Below, piece by piece: positions 30,474 to 42,000 of a DNA stretch of 64,000 nucleotides (positions within the stretch are counted from its first letter, which is position 1; each line of letters opens with the position of its first letter). A program made the position numbers and the translations under genes. The notes beneath the pieces are model-generated. The model saw only the letters and a list, made by a program, of their open reading frames with translations, had not been told where the DNA came from and ran no database searches. Source of the DNA: Streptomyces sp. NRRL B-24484 (GTDB taxonomy: Bacteria; Actinomycetota; Actinomycetes; Streptomycetales; Streptomycetaceae); NCBI RefSeq assembly GCF_000717715.1, contig NZ_JOAI01000002.1, forward strand, positions 186,001 through 250,000, written 5' to 3'.

Positions 30474-31685
30474 TCAGACCTCGACCAGCAGTTCTTCGAG
30501 TCCGCGGATCACGTAGCCGGGCCGCCAGGCGGGCTCGCGGACGAGGCGCAGGCCGGGTGCCCGGCGGAGCAGTGCGCCGAAGGACTCGTTGAGCTCCAGT
30601 CTGGCGAGCGGGGCGCCGAGACAGAAATGGATTCCGGCGCCGAAGGTGATGTGCGGGTTGTCGGTGCGGCCGAGGTCGAGCCGGTCGGGGTCGGCGAAGC
30701 GCTCGGGGTCGCGGTTGGCGGAGCCGAAGAGCAGGGCGACCTCGGAGCCGCGCGGGATCCACACCCCGCCGACCTCGATGTCCTCCAGCACCCAGCGTTC
30801 GAACATCTGCAGCGGGGTGTCCCAGCGCATCAGTTCCTCGACGGCGGTGGGCAGCAGTTCGTCCACCGAGGCACGGAGCCGGGCGAGTTCGCCGGGGTTG
30901 CGGAAGAGCGCCCACCAGCCGTTGCCGGTGGTGTTGACGGTGGCCTCGTGCCCGGCGTTGAGCAGCAGCACGCAGGTGGAGACGACCTCCTGCTCGCTGA
31001 GCACCTCCCCCTCGTCGGCGACCAGGGCGAGGGCGCTGATCAGGTCGTCGCCGGGGGCGGTGCGGCGCCGGCGGATCAGGTCGCGCAGGTAGTCGGAGAA
31101 CTCGGTGCTGGCGCGGACGGCTCGCCGCGCGGTCCCCTCGTCCGGGTTGAGCTCGAACATGCCGGTGATGTCGGCGGACCACGGCCGCAGCAGGTGCCGG
31201 TCGCCCTCCGGGACGCCGAGCATCTCGGCGATGACGGCGACCGGCAGCGGCTCGGCGACCTTCGCGATCAGGTCGCCGCCGCCGTCGGCGAGCAGGCCGG
31301 TGACGAGCCCGTCGGCGAGCCGGGCGACGGTGGGGCGCAGCGACTCGACCCGGCGCGGGGTGAAGGCCTTGGCGACCAGGCGGCGGATGCGGGTGTGGTC
31401 GGGGGCCTCCAGGTCGAGCAGGCCGTTGTCGTTGAGGGTGTGGAAGGGCTCGTGCGCGGGGTCGGGCTCGGGCCGGCCGAACTCGGCGTGGGTGTAGCGG
31501 TGGGTGTAGGTGCGGCCGAGCCGGCGGTCGCGCAGCAGGGCGGAGACGTCGGCGTACCGGGCGACCAGCCACTGGTCGCTGGGTTCGTACCGGCTGACCG
31601 GTGCCTCGGCGCGGAGTTCGGCGTACGCGTCGTAGGGATGCGCGACGAATTCCGCCGACCAGGGGTCGAAGCCACCGCTTGCCAT
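30474..31685 (-). CDS. Cytochrome P450
   Basis: A 403-residue bacterial class I P450. The I-helix LLNAGHEATVN (oxygen-activating Ala-Gly-x-Glu-Ala-Thr), the K-helix ExxR (EELMRW) and the haem loop FGAGIHFCLGAPLARLE with its Cys ligand are all present. The start is ATG 31685. No ferredoxin or reductase gene is adjacent, so electrons must come from elsewhere, and there is no biosynthetic cluster around it that would suggest a substrate. Confidence 0.95.
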   Translation of the reverse strand: MASGGFDPWSAEFVAHPYDAYAELRAEAPVSRYEPSDQWLVARYADVSALLRDRRLGRTYTHRYTHAEFGRPEPDPAHEPFHTLNDNGLLDLEAPDHTRIRRLVAKAFTPRRVESLRPTVARLADGLVTGLLADGGGDLIAKVAEPLPVAVIAEMLGVPEGDRHLLRPWSADITGMFELNPDEGTARRAVRASTEFSDYLRDLIRRRRTAPGDDLISALALVADEGEVLSEQEVVSTCVLLLNAGHEATVNTTGNGWWALFRNPGELARLRASVDELLPTAVEELMRWDTPLQMFERWVLEDIEVGGVWIPRGSEVALLFGSANRDPERFADPDRLDLGRTDNPHITFGAGIHFCLGAPLARLELNESFGALLRRAPGLRLVREPAWRPGYVIRGLEELLVEV

Positions 31686-31869
31686 CGTCCGTCTCCCTCT
31701 TCCTCGGGGACGGCCCATGCTACGGGCGCCGTCGGGCCGGGGCCGGGGCGGCGCTGCGGGGTGTGCGGGCCGGCCGCCGGGGCGGGGCTGGTAGCGTGCC
31801 GCCGCACACGGAACGATCACGCGCGGGTGGGGGTCCTCGGACGGCCCGGAGCGTGGCGGAGGGGATTTG

Positions 31870-33084
31870 ATGCACCGTCGATTCCGGCGCCGGGGGCTTG
31901 CCGTCCTGCCGGTCGCCGTCCTGCTGGCGGCCGTTCCGGGCTGCCGCGCGGACGATGGGGCGGCGCCGTCCGCCGCCGCGAGCAGTGCGCCGGCGCCGGT
32001 GGCGCCGGGCATCGGCGGTTCGATCGCCGCGCCGGGGCGGCTGGTGGTCGCGTGGTGCGACCGGTGGGGCGTCGCGTCGCCGACCGCGGCCGATGCCAAG
32101 GCGGACCTGGTGACCGTGCAGGCCGTGGGTGCGGCCGACGGCAGGGTGGCCGACGAGCGGGCCGCCGTGCTGCCCGACGGTGCGACCGCGCCGGGTCTGT
32201 GTCGGCCGCAGCGCTACACCGCGGCCGCAGCGGACCGGCAGCTGTTCAACGCGGACTTCACCCTGCTGGCGGGGACGGTGCCGGGGCCGGGCGGTTCGGG
32301 GCGGGCGGCGGCCGCGTTCGCCGTGCTGGACGGCCGGACCACGTCCGCCGAGCCGGGCACCGTGCCGGACGGGCGCGGGGCGTTCTTCGGCGCCGGCGGC
32401 TCCGCGCTCTGGTACGCGACGGCCGACGGCCGGGCCGCCTCGCACGACCTGGCGGCGGGCGCCGCCCGGCCGGCCGACCGGGGCGCCGTGCCCGGGCCCG
32501 ACTTCGCGCTGGACGGCGACCGGCTCTGGCCCGCCCGGCCGTTGGAGACCAAGGCGGACGAGGTCGTCGTCGCACCGGGCGGTGCGGTCGCCGCCGGGTT
32601 CGCCGACGGCGGTGCGGTGCTCTGGCGGCGGGACGCGCCCGCCTCCCCGTACGGGGCCCGGTACGTCGAGCCCGTGCGGATCGGCGGGGGCGACCGCGGG
32701 GCCGCCCTGCCCGGTTCCGAGCAGGTGCCGTGGTGCACCCCGCGGCTCTGGCTGGACGGGCGCACCCTGCTCTGCGCCACCGAGGACAACCTCCAGCAGG
32801 TGGTCCTCAGCGCGGACTTCACCGCCGTCGAGCGGGCGGAGCAGCTGCTGCCCGCCGGCGGTTCCCGGCCGACCGGGGCCGTCCTCTCGCCCGACGGGCG
32901 GTCCCTCGCCTACCTGGGCGGCCGGTACGAGGAGACGGTGCTGTACCGGCTGGACCTCGCTCCGGGTGCCCGTCCCGTCGCGGTCGCCGCGCTGCCGACC
33001 CGGGCGCCGGTCCGCCCGGAGACCGGCCGCACGGTGCTGCCGGGGACGGACCGGGGTGCGCCCGTGCTGGTCGCCTGGCTCTGA
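31870..33084 (+). CDS. Secreted lipoprotein, possible beta-propeller (unknown function)
   Basis: A 404-residue exported protein. The N-terminus is basic (MHRRFRRRG) with a hydrophobic stretch and a lipobox ending in VPGC near residue 25, then an Ala/Ser/Pro linker. The body has repeated short beta-rich units with DG turns (for example VLSPDGRSLAYLGGRYEETV), suggesting a propeller-like fold. A TTG three bases earlier is in frame, but the ATG has the better-placed GGAGGGG. It converges with the sirtuin gene, 11 bases away. Confidence 0.78.
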   Translation: MHRRFRRRGLAVLPVAVLLAAVPGCRADDGAAPSAAASSAPAPVAPGIGGSIAAPGRLVVAWCDRWGVASPTAADAKADLVTVQAVGAADGRVADERAAVLPDGATAPGLCRPQRYTAAAADRQLFNADFTLLAGTVPGPGGSGRAAAAFAVLDGRTTSAEPGTVPDGRGAFFGAGGSALWYATADGRAASHDLAAGAARPADRGAVPGPDFALDGDRLWPARPLETKADEVVVAPGGAVAAGFADGGAVLWRRDAPASPYGARYVEPVRIGGGDRGAALPGSEQVPWCTPRLWLDGRTLLCATEDNLQQVVLSADFTAVERAEQLLPAGGSRPTGAVLSPDGRSLAYLGGRYEETVLYRLDLAPGARPVAVAALPTRAPVRPETGRTVLPGTDRGAPVLVAWL

Positions 33085-33095
33085 CGGGCCGCCGG

Positions 33096-33839
33096 TCAGG
33101 CCCGGCTGTCGGCGACGATCCGGCGGACGAGCTGCGGGAGGGCCTGCGAGATGGGTTCGCGGATCACTTCGGCGGCCTCGTCGTCGTAGGGGGTCGGGTC
33201 GGCGTTGACGACGATCAGCTCGGCGCCGTGCTCGACCGCGATCCGGGCGAGCCCGGCCGCCGGGTGGACCTGCAGCAGGGTGCCGACGGCCAGGAACAGG
33301 TCGCAGGCCTTGGCGATCGCCGCGGCGTCGGCGAGCACCTGCTCGTCGAGGGTCTCGCCGAACATCACGGTGCACGGCTTGAGCACCCCGCCGCAGGCGA
33401 GGCAGGCGGGGTCGGGCTCGCCGGCCTCGACCCGGGCGAGCGCCTCGGCCATCGGGGTGCGCACCCGGCAGCGGACGCACTGCACCCGCTCCGCGGTGCC
33501 GTGGAGTTCGAGCACCTTGCGCTCGGGCAGTCCCGAGCGCCGGTGCAGGCCGTCGACGTTCTGCGTGAGGACACGCATCGGCAGCCCGGAGCGCTCCAGT
33601 TCGACGAGGGCGAGGTGGCCGGCGTTGGGTTCGGCGGCGACGGCGCCGACCTCCCGCCGCAGCTGCCAGGAACGCCGGCGGACGTCCGGGTCCGCGAGGT
33701 ACGGGCCGATGGTGACCAGCTCCTGCGCCTTCGGGTCCCGCTGCCACAGGCCGTTCGGGCCGCGGTAGTCGGGGATGCCGGAGTCGGTGGAGATGCCCGC
33801 GCCGGTGAGGACGGCGATCAGGGGCCGCTTGGCGTTCAT
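33096..33839 (-). CDS. NAD-dependent protein deacylase (sirtuin)
   Basis: A 247-residue Sir2-family enzyme that uses NAD to remove acyl groups from lysines, releasing O-acyl-ADP-ribose. The motifs are LTGAGISTDSGIPDYRG (NAD binding), LTQNVDGLH, the catalytic His in LELHGTAERV and a zinc ribbon with two CxxC pairs (CVRC and CLAC). It is full length. It lies 76 bases downstream of the kinase gene on the same strand and could be the last gene of that operon. Confidence 0.96.
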   Translation of the reverse strand: MNAKRPLIAVLTGAGISTDSGIPDYRGPNGLWQRDPKAQELVTIGPYLADPDVRRRSWQLRREVGAVAAEPNAGHLALVELERSGLPMRVLTQNVDGLHRRSGLPERKVLELHGTAERVQCVRCRVRTPMAEALARVEAGEPDPACLACGGVLKPCTVMFGETLDEQVLADAAAIAKACDLFLAVGTLLQVHPAAGLARIAVEHGAELIVVNADPTPYDDEAAEVIREPISQALPQLVRRIVADSRA

Positions 33840-33915
33840 GGCCGGGACGGTACGCGGCGGCCGGGCTCGGCCGCCACCGATTAGCGGTCGGGCCCGGCCG
33901 TGCCGTGCGGGTGCG

Positions 33916-34889
33916 TCAGTTCGTGGGCGGGAGGCGGACGGTGTCGCGGGGCGCGCGCCGGTTGCCGAACAGCGAGGGGTCGACGGGCCGCGGTGGCGGC
34001 GGACGCAGCCGGGGCACCGGGATGACGTCCCGATCGCCCAGCGCCGCCGCCCAGGCGCGCAGGTCGGGCCGGGTGCCGTACGGCCCGGCGGCCTCGCCCC
34101 AGAGCCGCCGCACGGCGGTGTCCTGCCGGTCGTCCAGCACGCCGGGCAGCGGCACCAGCGGGCTCCCCGGGGCGAGGTAGGCCTGCTGCGCCAGGACCCG
34201 GCCGACCACCAGCGCCGCCTTGTAGCGGTCGCTGTCCACCGTGGCGTCGCTGCCGAACGGGGAGAGCGGGTCGCCCCAGTCCGGGGTCTCGGCCTGTTCC
34301 AGCACCGGCCGGGCGCCGGCCCGCCGGATGCCGTCGCAGTCGATCAGGAAGACCGCGGGTTCGGGCACCACCGTCCACAGGACGTTGGCCTGCGAGAGGT
34401 CCCCGACGACCAGGCCGTGCCGGTGGAGGCCGGCGAGCAGGTCCACGACCGCCCGGAGGAGGACCAGCCGCTGGCCCGGCGTCGGTCGCACCACGCCGGC
34501 GGTCGCGGGCCGCTCGGCGTGCAGCAGGTACTGCAGCTCGATCAGCTTGCGGCTGCCCGCCCCCGTCCGCCAGCGCATGCTGTCCGGGGCGGTGCGCATC
34601 AGGAATCCGGTGCACCGGCCGCCCGTCAGTACGCGGGCGAGCGGCCAGGCCGAGCGGGCGTCCAGTGTCCCGCGGTCCGTCCCGTCGAGCCCGTGGCGCA
34701 GTCGCACCAGCTCGGCCAGGGCGGCCGCCTGCACCCGGGCCGGTTCGAGGTACTCCTTGTACAGCAGGTCGGAGCCGCCGCCGAGCCGGTGGATCCGGCC
34801 CTGGCCGCCGGAGCCGACGATCCCGTCGAGCGGGAGGTCGGCCAGGTCGACGTCGTGGCCGTCGGCGACGGCGGCGGCCAGTGCTCCGC

Positions 34890-34893
<4 letters not shown>
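33916..34893 (-). CDS. Protein kinase-like protein of a TerY-P triad
   Basis: A 325-residue kinase-fold protein. The glycine loop is GIVGSGGQGRIHRLGGG (about residues 24-40) and the ATP-anchoring Lys is in LLYKEY (residue 46). The catalytic loop reads HGLVVGDLSQANVLW (near residue 164), so Asp and Asn are kept but the usual Arg before Asp is a Gly, and the DFG-equivalent is IDCDG. The C-terminus is Pro/Arg-rich. It starts at GTG overlapping the phosphatase stop (GTGA). The kinase-phosphatase-vWA order fits the TerY-P triad. Confidence 0.88.
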
Positions 34894-36173
<1,280 letters not shown>

Positions 36174-36190
36174 CGGCTGCCCGTCCCCGT

Positions 36191-36847
36191 TCACAGCTTG
36201 TCGAGGGAGACGCTGGTGAAGCCGGGCACGTGGTCGTCGACCTGCAGGCTCATGGCCTCGCCCGCCCGGGCACCGCTCGCGGAGCGGACGATCGAGCGGG
36301 TGAGGCTGCCGGCGAACTCCTTGAGCGCCTCGGCGGGCTTCACGCTGTCGTCCTGCTGCATGAAGGCCTTGAAGGTGGCGACGTGGCCGATCACGCCCCG
36401 GTCCGCCGTGCCGATGCCGAACGCGATGACGTGCGGCCGGTACGCGGAGGCGAGCAGTGCCTCGTGGGCGGTCTCCCAGTCGCCGTCGGTGGGGACGCCG
36501 TCGGAGAGGAAGAACACCACCGGGCGGTACACGTCGTGGCCCTCGGCCTTGAGCGCGGGGACGTCCCGCTCGATCGCCGACCGGAGCGTCCGGAAGGCGC
36601 TGCCGAACGAGGTGAATCCGCCCGCCGCCAGCTTCGGCAGGTCGCTGACGTCCCCGAGGTCGACCAGCTGCTGCAGCTCGGAGGCGTCGTCGGAGAAGCC
36701 GATCAGCGCGAAGCGGGTCTTGTCGGAGATCGTCGGGTTGGTGCTGATCTCGTGGTGCAGCGCGACGAGCGCCTCGTTCAGCACGTCGATGCTGCCGGCC
36801 ATCGAGCCGGACTCGTCGCACACCAGGTAGAAGGGCAGGATCTGCAC
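36191..36847 (-). CDS. vWA domain protein, TerY-like
   Basis: A 218-residue protein consisting of one vWA domain. It starts MQILPFYLVCDESGSMAGSI with the DxSxS metal site at residue 11; the site's Thr is in GGFTSFGSAF and its Asp in FLSDGVPTDGDW. TerY proteins look like this and in the TerY-P triad are thought to be the phosphorylated or docking partner of the kinase and PP2C enzymes, which follow here. The last 40 residues may bind another protein. Confidence 0.9.
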   Translation of the reverse strand: MQILPFYLVCDESGSMAGSIDVLNEALVALHHEISTNPTISDKTRFALIGFSDDASELQQLVDLGDVSDLPKLAAGGFTSFGSAFRTLRSAIERDVPALKAEGHDVYRPVVFFLSDGVPTDGDWETAHEALLASAYRPHVIAFGIGTADRGVIGHVATFKAFMQQDDSVKPAEALKEFAGSLTRSIVRSASGARAGEAMSLQVDDHVPGFTSVSLDKL

Positions 36848-36893
36848 TGCGCTGTGTCTCCAGGGTCGAGGGAGGGAGCGGGAGCCGGAGGGC

Positions 36894-37403
36894 TCACCGG
36901 GTGTAGAAGTAGATCTCCAGGGACGCGTGCCGGGGGTTGTCCTCCAGCGAGATGAAGTCCCTGGTGGTGGTCGCCGCGAACATCTCCGGACGCGCCTGCG
37001 GCAGCAGTCCGTTGACGGTGTGCGCGTACGCCTGGCCGAGCCCGGGGTCGCGGTTGCTGCCGAAGGTGAGCACGACGGCGGCCTGCCGGCCGCGGTACGC
37101 CTCGGTGGCCGCCCGGATCTGCTCGGTGGCCGCCGCCTCGTCGCCGGACACCCGGACGGTCACCGGGTCGTGCTCGACCCCGCGCGGTCCGTTGCCGGTC
37201 GGGGACGGGCTCGCCGGGCCGCCCGTGCTCGCACCGGGGTGCGGGCTCGCCGGGAGGGACGGGTGGACGGCCCGCTCGGCGGCGACCGGATCGCCCTGGT
37301 CGCCCATCGCCACCAGGGCCAGGACCAGGAGCATGTCGGCGAACAGCCAGCCCGCCATGCCCAGGCCGGCGCGGACCCGCGCGGGACGGGGCCGGCGGGT
37401 CAC
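36894..37403 (-). CDS. MotB/ZorB-like single-pass membrane protein
   Basis: A 169-residue protein starting at GTG 37403, overlapping the stop of the MotA-like gene. A short basic N-terminus (MTRRPRPARVRAG) leads to one membrane helix, GMAGWLFADMLLVLALVAM (residues 15-33), with an Asp at position 23 in a FADM context, the placement of the ion-carrying Asp of MotB, TolR and ZorB. A Pro/Ser-rich linker follows, then a domain of about 90 residues (VVLTFGSNRDPGLGQAYAHT) that I cannot firmly assign to the OmpA family. Confidence 0.75.
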   Translation of the reverse strand: MTRRPRPARVRAGLGMAGWLFADMLLVLALVAMGDQGDPVAAERAVHPSLPASPHPGASTGGPASPSPTGNGPRGVEHDPVTVRVSGDEAAATEQIRAATEAYRGRQAAVVLTFGSNRDPGLGQAYAHTVNGLLPQARPEMFAATTTRDFISLEDNPRHASLEIYFYTR

Positions 37404-38815
37404 CGCGCGCCCTTGCGGAGCGTCAGCGGTTCCGCGTCGAGCAGGGAGGTGCTGGCCCCGGCGGGGGCGGCGGGGTGCTCCCTGGCGCCACCGGCGGAGG
37501 GCTCGGCGGACGGCGGGGCCGCGGCTGAGGCTGCGGCGGACGCCTGCTCCCGGAGCCGCTCGGCCGCCCGGCGGGTGGTGTCGTCCGCCTGTCTGGCGCT
37601 GTCGTCCGCCTGTCGGGCGGCGTCTTCCGCACGGCGGGCGGTGTCGTCGGCGTGCCGGGCGGCCGCGAGGGCCGCCGAGGACGCCCGGGCGACCTGTTCG
37701 CCCAGGTCGGCGACGCGGCGGGTGAGGTCGTCGAGGCGTTCCAGCACCCGGCCGCTCACGTCGGCGGCGATCTCGGCGCCCGTGGCGAAGCCCCGCTGCG
37801 CCGCCACCAGGTCGCGGACGGCCTCCTCGACCCGGCTGCCCGCGTCGGCCAGTTCGGCGCCGACGGCATCGGCGGAGTCGCGGACGGCGTCGGCCGCCTC
37901 GGCCATCCGCCGGCCGCTGCGGTCGACCTGCCCGTCGGTGGCGGCCGCGCCGTCGCGGACGGTCTCCGCCACCCGCTCCGCCCCCGCGGCCACCGCCTGC
38001 TCGACCCGGCCGGCCGCCCGCTCCACCCCGCCGACCGCGGCCTGCAGCGGGGACACCGCCGCGCCGACGTCGGCGAGCTGTTCCCGGGCGGCCGCGACGG
38101 CGTCCCGTGCGGTCTCCGTCGCGCTGCCGAGCTCCCGCTGGGCCCGCACCGCCTGCTCGCCGAGGCGTTCCAGGGTCTGTGCGGCACCGGTGAGTTCGGC
38201 GGCGAAGCGCTGCGGCGAGGCCCGCCGGTACTCGTGGAGGGCGACCTGGGCGCGGGTCAGCAGCGGGGTGAGGCCGCCGAGGACAGCGTCCGCCGCGCGG
38301 GCGGACTCGGCCTCGCGGCGTTCGGCGCCGCTGCGCTTGAGGCCGTGCACCACCGAGAGCACCAGCAGCAGGCCGATGACCGCGCTGGCGCCGGCCGCGA
38401 CGTGCCCGAAGGTGGCCCAGGAGCCGAGCCGCCCGTCGAAGCCGGTCTGCCACAGCTGGAGGAAGGGCCGGCCGGCCTGCCGCGGGTCGCTGCCGATCAG
38501 CGCCTGGTACGCGCTGGTGGCGCGCATCAGGCCGAACCAGGTCACCAGCAGCGGCACGAACACCAGCGCACCGATGCCGACCTCGACCAGTGACCAGAAC
38601 CTGGCCTCCGGGCGGCCGTCGGGCAGCACGCTCTCCGGCCGGACGAAGGTGTGCAGCAGGTCCAGTTCGGCCCACGGCCCGGGATCGCCGCGGCCGTCGA
38701 GCGCCGCCGCCAGTTCGTCCAACTCGGCCCTTCGGCCCGCCAGTTGCGGCTGTCCGGCGAGCACGCGCAGTTCGGCCGCGATCGCGACGTGATCAAGGAG
38801 CCCACGCGGGGCCAT
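37400..38815 (-). CDS. MotA/ZorA-like membrane protein with a long coiled-coil tail
   Basis: A 471-residue protein. After about 70 cytoplasmic residues there are two membrane helices, about residues 73-96 (WSLVEVGIGALVFVPLLVTW) and 135-160 (FGHVAAGASAVIGLLLVLSV). The remaining 300 residues are Ala-rich heptad-like coiled coil with many Arg/Glu, ending in a disordered tail. Membrane helices plus a long coil, coupled by GTGA overlap to a MotB-like gene, recall ZorA of the Zorya defence stator. Sequence similarity to MotA itself is not evident. ATG 38815 is chosen with GAGAGGAA upstream. Confidence 0.72.
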   Translation of the reverse strand: MAPRGLLDHVAIAAELRVLAGQPQLAGRRAELDELAAALDGRGDPGPWAELDLLHTFVRPESVLPDGRPEARFWSLVEVGIGALVFVPLLVTWFGLMRATSAYQALIGSDPRQAGRPFLQLWQTGFDGRLGSWATFGHVAAGASAVIGLLLVLSVVHGLKRSGAERREAESARAADAVLGGLTPLLTRAQVALHEYRRASPQRFAAELTGAAQTLERLGEQAVRAQRELGSATETARDAVAAAREQLADVGAAVSPLQAAVGGVERAAGRVEQAVAAGAERVAETVRDGAAATDGQVDRSGRRMAEAADAVRDSADAVGAELADAGSRVEEAVRDLVAAQRGFATGAEIAADVSGRVLERLDDLTRRVADLGEQVARASSAALAAARHADDTARRAEDAARQADDSARQADDTTRRAAERLREQASAAASAAAPPSAEPSAGGAREHPAAPAGASTSLLDAEPLTLRKGAR

Positions 38816-39031
38816 GGCACGGTTCCTCTCGCTGCTGCCGTCGTGCGCGCAGCCCGGGGCATCGCCCGGGCCGGCTGCGGCAGGAGTCATGGCGGCAGGG
38901 AGACACGCACTGGACCGCTCGTCGATTCGGCGCCCCCACCTCGCGCCGCGAGCGTAGCGCAGCCGCTCCGGCGGCACGCCCAACTCCGGGCAATTGCAAT
39001 GCAGTTCGATATGCAGCCTGACACGGCCCGG

Positions 39032-42000
39032 TCAATCCTCGATGAACCGCACCACCGCCTGCTCCTGCCCGTCGCGCCCGAGGGTGTACGCGAAGTGCTC
39101 GCCCACCTCGCTCCAGAGCAGCATCCGGGCGAGGTCCGTCCCCGGCGACACCTGCTGCGCCTCCGCACTCGGCATCGCCGAGACGGTGTAGAGGACGGTC
39201 TCCGGGCTGCCCTCGTGCTCGACGCCGACCAGGGAGCCGGGCACGACCAGGCCGACCCCGGACAGCCGCGGGTCGGGCGTGACCTCGTCCAGGTAGGCCC
39301 TCAGGAAGTCCCGCCGGGCCTCGTCCCGCCGCCGGGCCTGCTCCCGGCCGGCCCGGCGGGCGGCGAGCGCGGCCGCGTCCACCGCGGGCCCGGCGTCGTC
39401 CGGCGCACCGAGCCGGTCCTGCAGGAAGTTCAGCTCGCGCTGCGCCCGGCGGTAGGAGTTGACCGAGACCGCGGTGACGGGGAAGGACGGCCGCCCGCCG
39501 GCCTCGCCCCGCCGCGGAGCGGGCACCGGCACGGGCGGTGCGACGGTCGGTGCGACGGGCACCGCCGTGGGCAGCGCCGCAGGCGCCGCAGGCCTCGTGG
39601 CGGGCTCCGGCGCGGGAGCCCGGACCGCGGCAGCCCGCACCGCGGGAACGGCCGAAGCGGACGCCGCAGCGGCGGGGTCGGTGTCGGGGACGGCGTCGGC
39701 GGGCGTCTGCGCCGCGGCGTCCGGGCCCGGGGTGATGCCGAGCCGGTCGAGCTCCTCCCACAGCGGGAGCAGCGCCCGCTCCGGGTCGAGGAAGAAGCGG
39801 CTGCCCCGGATCCGGACGAACGTCCAGCCCACGCGTTCGAGTTCGCGCTGCCGGGCGGCGTCGGCGTCCGCGTTCTCCTCGTTGTGGAACGCGTCGCCGT
39901 CGCACTCCACCGCGAGCCGGCGGGTGCCGCCCTCCACCACCAGGTCGATCCGGTAGCGGCCGACCGGGTACTGCGGGCGGACGCGGTAGCGGCGGCCCCG
40001 CAGCGCGAGGTAGACCCGCTGCTCGAAGAGGCTGTCGAAGGCCTCGTGCCGGACGTCGGGCAGGACGTCGTCCGGTCCCGTGCCGTCCTGTTCCTCGACC
40101 GGCCGGGTGCAGTACTCCAGGTAGCGGCGGCGCAGGTCGTTCGCGCCGAGGTCGGTGGCGGCCACGCTGTGGAACAGCCACACCTGGTCGCGGGCGCGGG
40201 AGGCGGCGACGTTCAGCCGCTGCTGCATCGCCTCGCTGGAGAACGGCCCCGGGCGGCGCGGGCCGTCCTCGCCGGCCAGGCTGACCACCAGCCCGATGAA
40301 CACCACGTCGCGCTCGTCGCCCTGGAAGTCCTCCGCGTCGCCGACCCGGATCCGGCGCTGCTGGCGCTCCTCCAACGGCAGCCGTTCGGTGAGCAGGTCC
40401 TCGATGAGGTGCTGCTGGCCGCTGCCGAGCATGGTGATGACGCCCATGCTGCGCCCCTGGTAGGCGGGGTCGGCGCAGCAGCGGACGACCTCGGCCACCA
40501 GCCGCTCGGCCTCCTCGGGGTTCCGCTGCTTCTGGCCCGTCCCGAGGAGGGTGGCGCCGGGGACGTACACCGTCCGGACGGGCGGCAGGCGGTCGGCGCC
40601 GTACTGCCGGAGCGGCTGCAGCCGGCCGTGGTACGAGAGCTCGTTGGAGAAGCCGATGATCTCCGGCATGCAGCGGAAGTGTTCCTGGAGCATGAGCCGG
40701 CCGCGGCCGCCGGCGAGTCCGGTGGCGATGTCGAAGAAGCTGGCCATCGGGCTGAACAGGTTGCGGCGCACCGCCGGGAGGCCGTCCAGCAGGCGGTTCT
40801 GCAGTTGGAAGAGCCGGTCCTGGTCGAGTCCGACGTTGGCGGGGCTGACCTGCTTGTCGTCGCCGACGACGATGATCTTCCGGCCGAGCCAGGCGAGCAG
40901 CATGGCCTCCGGGCCCGACTGGCTGGCCTCGTCGATGATGACCACGTCGAAGCGGCCCGGCCGGTCCATCGGGACGGTGGCGGTGACCTGGTACAGCGGC
41001 ATGATCCAGGCCGGCACGGCGGCCTGGCACTCCCGCAGGCTCTCGACCGCCTGCCGGCGGTAGCGGTGCGCGTACTTGCCGGTGCCCTTGCCGAAGCGGG
41101 CGACGCTCTGCTGGTAGGAGGCCAGGGCGACCGCCTCGGCGTCGGTCAGCCGTTCCAGGCAGCCGTACCAGGAGCGGTCCGCGGCCAGTCTCTCCAGGGC
41201 GATCCGGATGTCGCCGTCGGCCTCCGCCAGCAGGGCCCGCTGCTTCTGCTCGGCGCCCGGGTCGGTGAGGTCCCGCATCCGCGCGGACCAGGCGGACCAC
41301 GCCCAGGCCTCTTCGAAGGCGGCGAGCCGGGTCTCCCAGCGCGGGTCGTCCGGCTCCTCGGCCAGCCGGGCGGCCAGTGCGGGCAGCACCCGCTCGACCG
41401 GGGTCCGGGCGGCGGCGAAGGCGTGATCGAGGGCGAGCGCCTCGCGCAGTGCGGCGAGTTCCGTCAGCAGTGCGCCGTACCGGGCGACCTGCCCGGTACG
41501 GAGGGCCGCCAGCAGCGCGGTGACCGGCGCGGCCGCGGTGTCGGGCCGGTCGGCCCAGGCGACGAGGGCGGATTCGGCCGCGGCCAGCCGGATCCGGGGT
41601 TCCTCCGCGGCCCGCAGGGTGGCGCGGGCCCGCAGCAGGTCGCGCAGGGCCGCGCAGGTGTCGGCGTGCTGCCACGGCTGGACGGTCAGTTCGGGGACGG
41701 CCGCGAGTGCGGCGACCAGGTCGCTGCGCCGGGCGGCGAGGGCCATCAGAGCGTCCAGGGCCGCGGCCTCGGCCTCCAGGCCGGCGGTGCGCCGGGCGAG
41801 GGCCTGCCAGGGCGGTGCGGCCCGGCCCCACTCCCGCTCGACGTCCTGCAGGTGGCGTTCGACCTCGATCCGGGCGGCGAGCCGGGCGACCGCCTCGGGG
41901 GTGTCCGCGGCGGCGCCGTCGACCCGGGCCTTCTCGGGGAAGTCGCCGACCGCCTTGCGCAGCCTGGTCCGGATGCCGAGCGCGCCGCGCAGCTTCTCGC

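Noticed and set aside
30474..33084. Natural-product gene cluster suggested by the P450
   Set aside because: There is no polyketide, peptide, terpene or other core enzyme nearby, and no ferredoxin.
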